From: Dehalococcoidia bacterium
GTDB lineage: Bacteria; Chloroflexota; Dehalococcoidia; Lucifugimonadales; SHYF01
DNA length: 7,277 nucleotides
Direction of reading: 5' to 3'
NCBI GenBank assembly: GCA_009692985.1
Contig: SHYF01000081.1
Coordinates: 1-7,277, forward strand
Shown: positions 1 through 4,654 of the stretch, piece by piece
Position numbering within the stretch: the stretch's first letter is position 1
How the letters are laid out: each line of letters begins with the position of its first letter
Program-made: the position numbers and the translations under genes
Notes under the pieces: model-generated
What the model saw: the letters and a program-made list of their open reading frames with translations, nothing else
Told to the model about the DNA's origin: nothing
Databases searched by the model: none

Positions 1-990
1 GGGTTCCAGCGCCATGTACTTCAACGCCCGCTCGGCAGCACCGCGCTCAGTTGGAGTGGCAAAGGAAGCTGGGTCTGGCACGTGCTCGGTGACGGGCACC
101 ACCATACCTGGGTTGGTGCCCCAGGTAACAAAGGGCGAAAGGGTGGCGGCGTCCAACTCCACCACCTTGTCATATGTAGCGCCTGGGTCGGTGGGCAGCG
201 CCCTCCAACGCTCCACGGCAGTATCGAAGGCCCTGCCCTGGGGCACCTGGGGACGCCCTCGCATGTATTCGAACGTAGTATCGTCCGGGGCGACCATGCC
301 GGCCCGCGCTCCCGCTTCGATTGACATGTTGCACACAGTCATGCGGCCCTCCATTGAGAGGCCACGGGCCGCCTGTCCTGTGTACTCCACCACGTGTCCA
401 GTAGCGCCGCCGACGCCAATCTTGCCGATGATGCCCAGGATCAGGTCCTTGGCCGTGACACCGTATGGCAGCAAGCCGTTGGCGCGTATCTCCATTGCCT
501 TGGGCTTGCTTTGTCGCAGGCATTGAGTGGCAAGCGCGTGCTCCACCTCCGAGGTGCCAATGCCGATGGCCAGCGCGCCCAAGGCCCCATGTGTGGCTGT
601 GTGGCTGTCGCCGCAGACGATTGTCTTGCCCGGCTGAGTGTATCCCTGCTCCGGACCAATGATGTGCACAATGCCCTGGCCGGGGCTGTGCATGTCGTAC
701 AGCGTGATGCCGAAATCCCGACAGTTGCGCTCCAGCGCCTCCACCTGCTGCCGCGAGATAGGGTCCGCGATGGGCAGGTGCCGGTCCGCGGTGGGCACGT
801 TGTGGTCCAGGGTGGCAATGGTGAGGTCCGGCCTGCGCACCTTCCGGCCGCTCATACGCAGGCCATCGAAGGCCTGGGGGGTAGTGACCTCGTGCACTAG
901 GTGCAGGTCTACGTACAGGATGGCGGGCCCATTAGGCTCCTGATACACCACATGGTCGTCCCATATCTTCTGGAACATTGTCTTGGGCAT
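1..990 (-). CDS. leuC: 3-isopropylmalate dehydratase large subunit LeuC (partial, C-terminus cut by window edge)
   Basis: LeuC with LeuD isomerises 2-isopropylmalate to 3-isopropylmalate, the second step of leucine synthesis, in the cytosol with a [4Fe-4S] cluster. The frame stays open from the ATG at 988-990 to base 1, giving 330 residues. Aconitase-family hallmarks are visible: DHNVPTAD at 62-69, [19 protein letters not shown] at 125-143, [12 protein letters not shown] at 145-156 and [19 protein letters not shown] at 221-239. The family is usually about 420-470 residues. The cluster-binding cysteines of E. coli LeuC (around 347, 407 and 410) would lie beyond the edge, so catalytic integrity cannot be judged. 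AGGAG at 996-1000 sits 5 nt before the ATG. leuA ends 55 bp upstream with no clear terminator between, so the two are probably cotranscribed, with leuD and leuB likely further left (inference). Confidence 0.95.
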   Translation of the reverse strand, partial: MPKTMFQKIWDDHVVYQEPNGPAILYVDLHLVHEVTTPQAFDGLRMSGRKVRRPDLTIATLDHNVPTADRHLPIADPISRQQVEALERNCRDFGITLYDMHSPGQGIVHIIGPEQGYTQPGKTIVCGDSHTATHGALGALAIGIGTSEVEHALATQCLRQSKPKAMEIRANGLLPYGVTAKDLILGIIGKIGVGGATGHVVEYTGQAARGLSMEGRMTVCNMSIEAGARAGMVAPDDTTFEYMRGRPQVPQGRAFDTAVERWRALPTDPGATYDKVVELDAATLSPFVTWGTNPGMVVPVTEHVPDPASFATPTERGAAERALKYMALEP

Positions 991-1045
991 AAAGTCTCCT
1001 CTTTAGGCTCTTATGAATCTACCCAGCGACCAGTCAATCGCCCTC

Positions 1046-2596
1046 TTACGAAGCCGGTACCGATTTAACAGACTTGGAAACGTCCCCTATGCTCAAAAGG
1101 CGATTGAGCGCGTTCATGTACGCCTTGGCCGTGGCCACCAGGGTATCGGTATCTGCGCCCCGGCCCACATACATCTGATCACCGCTCTGGATACGTATCG
1201 TCACCTCGGCTACTGCGTCTATCCCCTCGGTGACGGCACGGATGCTGAACTCAGTCAATGTGTTCGGCACCTCGATGATGCGGTTGATGGCCCTGTAGAT
1301 GGCGTCCACCGGGCCTGTGCCCGTGGCGGCGTCGGTCCTGGCCACACCATCGGGGCCTACCAGTCGCACCGTAGCGGTCGGGACCTCATGGTTGCCGCAG
1401 GTGACCTGGACGTGCTCCAAGACGTAGGCTTCGTTGAAGCTGCGGCGCTGATGGCTCATCAGCGCCTCCAGGTCGCGATCCATCACCTCGCGTTTCTTAT
1501 CGGCCAGCTCCTTGAATGCCTCGAACAGGCGGTTCAACTCCGCATCCGATGGCTGAAAGCCCAGCTCGTTCAACCGCGACCTGAGCCCGGCGCGGCCGCT
1601 GAGCTTGCCCAGGACAAACTCGCTGCTGGGCCATCCAATGGCTGTCGGGTCCATGATCTCGTAGGTGGTACGCTCCTTGAGCAGGCCGTCCTGGTGGATG
1701 CCAGAGGCGTGACGGAAGGCGTTGCCGCCCACCACGGCCTTGTTGGGCTGTACCGCGAACCCTGTGATGTCGCTGACCAGCTTGCTTGTGCGGTATAGCT
1801 GTGTGGCATCCACGTTGAGCCCTACCTGGAAGTAGTCGCGTCGCGTTTGCAGGGACATGATCACCTCTTCCAGAGCGGCGTTCCCTGCCCGCTCGCCCAT
1901 GCCGTTGATGCACCCCTCCACCTGGCGTACGCCTACTTTCACTGCCGCCAGGCTGTTGGCCACCGAAAGGCCCAGGTCGTTGTGGCAGTGGACGCTGATG
2001 GTGGCCTTGCCGATGTTGGGCACGTTGGCCTTGATGCCCTCGATCAGCCGGGTGAACTCCGCGGGCGTGGTGTAGCCCACCGTGTCAGGGATGTTCACAG
2101 TGGTCGCACCGGCATTGATACACGCCTCCAGCAACGCGTACAGGTAGACCGGGTCTGTCCGCGTGGCGTCCATGGGCGAGAACTCCACGTCCTCGCACAG
2201 CTTTCTGGCCCGCGCCACGCTGGAGACGGCCATCTCCATAACCTCCTCCCGGTTCTTGCGTAGCTGATGCAGGATGTGGATATCCGAGCTGGATAGAAAG
2301 ACGTGGATGCGGGGATGCCGTGCCTCTTTGACGGCCTCCCACGCCCGGTCTACTGCTGCGGCGTTGGCATGGGCCAGGGCGCAGATGATTGGTTTGCGCA
2401 CCTCTCTGGCTATTGTCTGAACAGCGATGAAATCCCCTGGTGAGCTTATGGGAAATCCGGCCTCAATGATGTCTACCCCTAGGCGCTCAAGCTGTTTGGC
2501 TATCTCCAGCTTCTCATCTCCCGTCATTGCGGCGCCGGCTGCCTGCTCGCCGTCGCGCAGCGTTGTGTCGAAAATGAGCACCTTCTCTTCTGGCAT
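1046..2596 (-). CDS. leuA: 2-isopropylmalate synthase LeuA
   Basis: LeuA condenses acetyl-CoA with 2-oxoisovalerate to give 2-isopropylmalate, the committed and usually leucine-inhibited step of leucine synthesis. The protein has 516 residues, full family length. The catalytic TIM barrel spans about 5-280. TTLRDGEQ at 11-18 supplies metal ligand Asp15, HCHNDLG at 203-209 supplies His203 and His205, and GERAGNAALEEV at 234-245 supplies Asn239. SGIHQDG at 298-304 lies in the linker subdomain and carries a conserved catalytic His301. The C-terminal LeuA dimerisation/allosteric domain covers about 385-505, with the glycine-rich GTGPVDAIYRAIN at 426-438, so feedback inhibition by leucine is expected. 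The start is set by AAGGAG at 2603-2608, 6 nt from the ATG. leuC follows. The long 5' gap suggests control at the RNA level. Homocitrate or citramalate synthases are relatives, but linkage to leuC and the barrel motifs favour LeuA. Confidence 0.97.
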   Translation of the reverse strand: MPEEKVLIFDTTLRDGEQAAGAAMTGDEKLEIAKQLERLGVDIIEAGFPISSPGDFIAVQTIAREVRKPIICALAHANAAAVDRAWEAVKEARHPRIHVFLSSSDIHILHQLRKNREEVMEMAVSSVARARKLCEDVEFSPMDATRTDPVYLYALLEACINAGATTVNIPDTVGYTTPAEFTRLIEGIKANVPNIGKATISVHCHNDLGLSVANSLAAVKVGVRQVEGCINGMGERAGNAALEEVIMSLQTRRDYFQVGLNVDATQLYRTSKLVSDITGFAVQPNKAVVGGNAFRHASGIHQDGLLKERTTYEIMDPTAIGWPSSEFVLGKLSGRAGLRSRLNELGFQPSDAELNRLFEAFKELADKKREVMDRDLEALMSHQRRSFNEAYVLEHVQVTCGNHEVPTATVRLVGPDGVARTDAATGTGPVDAIYRAINRIIEVPNTLTEFSIRAVTEGIDAVAEVTIRIQSGDQMYVGRGADTDTLVATAKAYMNALNRLLSIGDVSKSVKSVPAS

Positions 2597-2700
2597 TGGA
2601 GTCTCCTTGTTTGGTATGAACTAATGACTGAAGCGACTTGCTCCCTGCCGCTCACCTGGGAACCAGTTTACCAGAAGAGTACACCACCGAAGCCAAATGG

Positions 2701-2747
2701 AAAAGGGTTGCCCCGTCGGGCTATCTTCTTTCAAGGCTGGCGTACCC
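2701..2747 (-). terminator. Possible attenuator-type terminator in the leuA leader
   Basis: On the minus strand, GGGT (2744-2747) and GCC (2739-2741) can pair with GGC (2710-2712) and ACCC (2705-2708), followed immediately by TTTT (2701-2704). A compact GCCC-GACG-GGGC hairpin (2710-2721) sits in the same place and competes for the same bases. The outer arms are short, with an internal mismatch, and the T-run is only four. It is weak as an intrinsic terminator but well placed, about 105 nt before the leuA start. Confidence 0.25.
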
Positions 2748-2795
2748 ACCGTAGCGATTACAGGGGAGCGACGGGAGAAAAGGGGGCAGAAGAGG

Positions 2796-2882
2796 TCACA
2801 GGACAACGTAGTCCGTCAGGCCGAGCTCAGCTAGGACCCTGCCTTGATGACAGACTACGTAAGTTGTCTCCAAGAAACGCAT
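2796..2882 (-). CDS. Possible Leu/Val-rich leader peptide upstream of leuA
   Basis: An ATG at 2880-2882 opens a 28-codon reading frame ending in TGA at 2796-2798. The peptide begins MRFLETTYVV and ends LGLTDYVVL. It has five Leu and five Val, 10 of 28 residues, but no consecutive run of leucine codons as in classical leu leaders. A modest AAGG lies 8 nt before the ATG. The frame starts about 45 nt after the predicted transcription start and covers both arms of the large hairpin at 2802-2868, so translating ribosomes would open that hairpin. If real, it could couple ribosome progress to leuA transcription. It could equally be a chance frame in a structured RNA. Confidence 0.25.
   Translation of the reverse strand: MRFLETTYVVCHQGRVLAELGLTDYVVL
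2802..2868 (-). repeat. Large imperfect inverted repeat (leader hairpin)
   Basis: GACAACGTAGTCCGTC at 2802-2817 is complementary to 2849-2868, apart from a four-base bulge and one G-T pair. This leaves a roughly 31-nt loop that contains a smaller AGGC/GCCT pairing. In the minus-strand transcript it forms about 16 bp and lies in the leuA leader, inside the putative leader peptide. No T-run follows, so it is not itself a terminator. It may be the first stem of a regulatory RNA. Confidence 0.6.
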
Positions 2883-2933
2883 GTGTGTTGCCTTATCCAA
2901 GTGGGCAGATGTGTGGCATCCGCGTACCTATTT

Positions 2934-2962
2934 ATAATAGCGGCTATGCCATGAATGTGCAA
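2934..2962 (-). promoter_or_regulatory. leuA: Candidate sigma-70-type promoter for leuA-leuC
   Basis: Reading the minus strand, a -35-like TTGCAC (2957-2962) is separated by 17 bp from TATTAT (2934-2939), which matches the TATAAT consensus at five of six positions. The -35 is weak, three of six. Transcription would begin near 2927, just downstream of the HicB-like gene, and would give leuA a leader of about 330 nt. The plus strand also reads TATAAT at 2933-2938, but no plus-strand gene follows, so the minus orientation is preferred. Confidence 0.45.
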
Positions 2963-2991
2963 GGCGTAGCGATGGGCGGGGAATGATGCCT

Positions 2992-3207
2992 TTACACCCC
3001 TACAGACACGAGCTTGGCCTTGGTGGTAGGCTCCGGTACAGCCTGGTGATCTTCCTGTAGAGCCTGTATATACAGCCCGATGGCCTCCCGCATCAATGCC
3101 TCGGTTTCCTCAAGCGTATCAGCGCACGCAATGCACCCAGGCAAGTCAGGCACATATGCCGAATAGTTCTTCCCCGTCCATTCGTATATAACCACGAACT
3201 CTTTCAT
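2992..3207 (-). CDS. HicB-like small protein (orphan antitoxin family member)
   Basis: This 71-residue protein has the HicB-type fold signature: an N-terminal beta strand (EFVVIYEW, 3-10), the motif YSAYVPDLPGCIACAD at 15-30, and a helix TLEETEALMREAIGLYIQAL at 31-50. HicB proteins normally neutralise the HicA mRNA endonuclease. Here no HicA-like gene is found on either side. The C-terminal DNA-binding domain of longer HicB antitoxins is also absent, making this the short stand-alone class, whose function is often unknown. The ATG at 3205-3207 was chosen over the in-frame ATG at 3220-3222 because GGGAGGAG (3213-3220) lies 5 nt before it. The M20 gene stop is only 2 bp upstream, so the pair is translationally coupled. 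It may be a domesticated regulator or a remnant of a TA system. Confidence 0.85.
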   Translation of the reverse strand: MKEFVVIYEWTGKNYSAYVPDLPGCIACADTLEETEALMREAIGLYIQALQEDHQAVPEPTTKAKLVSVGV

Positions 3208-3209
3208 CT

Positions 3210-4538
3210 TTACTCCTCCCACTCCTCCTCCCGCGCGAAGCTGCGCACCAGCTTCAGGTACGCATCCTTGGTGTATGGCAGCTTCGTAGTGCCGATAATC
3301 TCCTTGGCCTTGGCAGCGCCACCGGCTAGCAGGTCTATCACAGTCATAGCCATCACCTTGGCCGGCGTAATCACCGCCAGGTCGTAGTCCTCCACCAGGA
3401 AGTCGGTGCCGTGGGCCGTGCCTGTAGCGCCCCCTGCGTAGGGCTGGATGGCCGGCATGATCTGGCTGATGTCGCCCATGTCCGTGGAGCTGGTGCGGTG
3501 CGCTATGGGGCCAATGTTCGCCTCGCCAACTACTCCAACACCGTTCACCCGGTACATGGCGGCCATGGCCTGGTTGTTGTTCAGGGGCAAGTAGCCTGGG
3601 ATTGTGGTTATTCGCACCTTGGCACCCACCGCCATCGCCCCGGCACGCAGCGCGCGGTCAACCTTCCTGTCCCACTCCAGCACCGCGTTGGTGGTCCTGG
3701 CCCGCACGAACGTCTCCATGCGCACGTCCGCGGGCACGACGCTTACTGCATCGCCGCCGCGCGTGATGATGGGATGCACCCGCACCGTATCGCCGTCGCG
3801 GAACGTCTCGCGCAGGGCGTGGATTGCCTGGATGCCCAGGGTGGCAGCGTTGAGTGCGTTGATGCCCAGGTGTGGCGCTCCGCCGGCGTGGGCCGCCCGT
3901 CCAATGTACTGGATGCGCTTCACCACCAGGCCGTTGTTTGTGCCGGACAACGCTATCTTCCTGTCCTCCGGCGAGCTGGTGGTGTGGGTCATCATGGCCA
4001 TGTCCACGTCGTCGAACTGGCCCAGGCGCACCAGCTCAGGCTTGCCGCCGATGAACTCAATCTTGCCCTCACGACGCAGGCCGTCCCGGGACTCCACCTC
4101 GATAAGCTCCTCGGCGGGCACAGCAAAGAAGACCAGTCGTCCAGCGAGGTGCCTCAACACTCCCGACTGGGTAAGACCAATGGCTGCGCCAAGCATCATC
4201 GCAATCTGGGCGTGGTGGCCGCAGGCGTGGGCAGCGCCCGTACCAGGGACTGCTTTGACATGGCCGGGGACTATCATGGAGTCCAGCTCCCCGATGACGG
4301 CCACCGTCGGGCCGCGAGAGCCGGCCTCCGCCCATGCCTTGACGCCCGTCAGAGCCAGGTCGTCTTTGTGGGGCAGCCCAAGTTTGTCGAACTGCTCCTG
4401 AACGAAGCGGGATGTCTTGTGTTCCTTAAACCCAGGCTCCGGGTTTTCCAGGATGTGCTGGGCAATACCGGTGATCTCCCTGGCCCGCTGGTCTATGGCC
4501 TGGCAGACAAGGGCCTTCAGCTCTTCGTTAGTAGGCAT
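3210..4538 (-). CDS. M20-family metallo-amidohydrolase/peptidase (M20D/AbgB/PM20D2-like)
   Basis: A predicted cytosolic zinc- or manganese-dependent hydrolase of amide or dipeptide bonds, 442 residues, normal family length, with no signal peptide. The expected metal-site residues are present: Cys106 and His108 in HACGHH (104-109), the Glu143-Glu144 pair in PAEELIE (141-147), His185 in MTHTT (183-187) and His376 in GTAHGTDF (373-380). The catalytic domain covers about 1-195 and 325-420. The lid/dimerisation domain is about 196-325, with GRAAHAGGAPHLGINALNA at 213-231. Relatives include p-aminobenzoyl-glutamate hydrolase, indole-acetyl-amino-acid hydrolases and PM20D2 dipeptidases; the substrate cannot be read from sequence. 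The start at 4536-4538 was chosen because AAGGAG (4544-4549) lies 5 nt upstream and homology begins there. An in-frame start at 4682 would add 48 unlikely residues and overlap the divergent kinase. It is the first gene of a unit with the HicB-like gene. Confidence 0.93.
   Translation of the reverse strand: MPTNEELKALVCQAIDQRAREITGIAQHILENPEPGFKEHKTSRFVQEQFDKLGLPHKDDLALTGVKAWAEAGSRGPTVAVIGELDSMIVPGHVKAVPGTGAAHACGHHAQIAMMLGAAIGLTQSGVLRHLAGRLVFFAVPAEELIEVESRDGLRREGKIEFIGGKPELVRLGQFDDVDMAMMTHTTSSPEDRKIALSGTNNGLVVKRIQYIGRAAHAGGAPHLGINALNAATLGIQAIHALRETFRDGDTVRVHPIITRGGDAVSVVPADVRMETFVRARTTNAVLEWDRKVDRALRAGAMAVGAKVRITTIPGYLPLNNNQAMAAMYRVNGVGVVGEANIGPIAHRTSSTDMGDISQIMPAIQPYAGGATGTAHGTDFLVEDYDLAVITPAKVMAMTVIDLLAGGAAKAKEIIGTTKLPYTKDAYLKLVRSFAREEEWEE
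3213..3220 (-). promoter_or_regulatory. Ribosome binding site deciding the HicB-like start
   Basis: GGGAGGAG on the minus strand lies inside the last codons of the M20 gene, 5 nt before the ATG at 3207. It overlaps the more upstream in-frame ATG, which would therefore lack its own site. Its position implies termination-reinitiation coupling between the two genes. Confidence 0.75.
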
Positions 4539-4543
4539 GCGAA

Positions 4544-4549
4544 CTCCTT
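4544..4549 (-). promoter_or_regulatory. Ribosome binding site deciding the M20 gene start
   Basis: AAGGAG on the minus strand with a 5-nt spacer to the ATG at 4538. This strong site supports the 442-residue product over the longer frame. Confidence 0.8.
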
Positions 4550-4575
4550 CTGGCTCACTCCTGCTACGCCCGAAC

Positions 4576-4605
4576 ATCCTATCAGCAGCCCGCCAGGGCT
4601 GCCAA
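4576..4605 (-). promoter_or_regulatory. Candidate promoter of the M20 gene with extended -10
   Basis: On the minus strand, TTGGCA (4600-4605) matches the -35 consensus at five of six. An 18-bp spacer leads to TAGGAT (4576-4581), preceded by TGA (4582-4584), which gives an extended -10 TGN motif. Transcription would start around 4568-4570, leaving a leader of about 30 nt that carries the ribosome binding site. The spacer is almost filled by a perfect inverted repeat. Confidence 0.5.
4585..4602. promoter_or_regulatory. Perfect inverted repeat in the M20 promoter spacer, candidate operator
   Basis: GCAGCCC (4585-4591), GCCA (4592-4595), GGGCTGC (4596-4602): two perfect 7-bp arms with a 4-bp centre. 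It lies between the predicted -35 and -10 of the M20 gene, overlapping the -35 by three bases, and about 53-70 bp upstream of the kinase start. A protein bound here could block the M20 promoter and also influence the divergent kinase promoter. It would not be part of the M20 transcript, so an RNA role there is unlikely. No regulator gene is in the window. Confidence 0.35.
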
Positions 4606-4642
4606 AGGCCCGACGCAAGCCGCCACCATTGCCCCGCCGCTA

Positions 4643-4648
4643 TATAAT
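4643..4648 (+). promoter_or_regulatory. glxK: TATAAT -10 box directly in front of glycerate kinase (leaderless transcript likely)
   Basis: A perfect TATAAT ends 6 bp before the ATG at 4655. With usual spacing the transcript would start at or within a base or two of the A of the ATG. No Shine-Dalgarno sequence precedes the ATG; the six bases between are GCCCCC. No good TTGACA-like -35 lies 16-18 bp upstream, so basal strength may depend on an activator or on another sigma factor. Confidence 0.5.
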
Positions 4649-4654
4649 GCCCCC

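Larger units (their letters stand above)
2597..2927 (-). promoter_or_regulatory. Long structured 5' leader of the leuA mRNA (candidate attenuator or riboswitch)
   Basis: About 330 nt separate the predicted transcription start from the leuA ATG, and no recognisable protein fills them. Read on the minus strand, the leader has a strong stem-loop (2802-2868), then a pyrimidine-rich stretch (2761-2797, 31 of 37 bases C or T), then a segment with competing helices. GGGTAC (2742-2747) can pair with GTACTC (2677-2682). Alternatively GGGT (2744-2747) can pair with ACCC (2705-2708), just before TTTT (2701-2704). CCCGTCG (2769-2775) is also perfectly complementary to CGACGGG (2712-2718). Alternative pairing upstream of a biosynthetic gene is typical of attenuation. 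T-box and SAM-type riboswitches were considered; fragments such as GGCAACCC resemble them, but no full consensus matches. The class is therefore unknown. Confidence 0.45.

Noticed and set aside
1013..1798. A 261-codon open frame on the plus strand
   Set aside because: It is entirely antisense to leuA, which has full family motifs and a ribosome binding site. Its translation resembles no family and is a GC-rich shadow frame.
2735..2760. T-box antiterminator sequence in the leuA leader
   Set aside because: GGTGGGTACGCC only partly resembles the T-box consensus. The bases expected to pair with a tRNA-Leu acceptor end (TGGT) are not in place, and no specifier-loop motif was recognised.
2621..2806. 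A 61-codon minus-strand frame, considered as a missing HicA toxin
   Set aside because: It lacks the HicA double-stranded-RNA-binding-like fold pattern and the conserved Gly-His motif, and lies across the competing leader helices.
2624..2986. A 120-codon plus-strand frame in the leuA leader gap
   Set aside because: It has no recognisable domain, no clear ribosome binding site and low-complexity content. It opposes the leuA promoter and hairpins.
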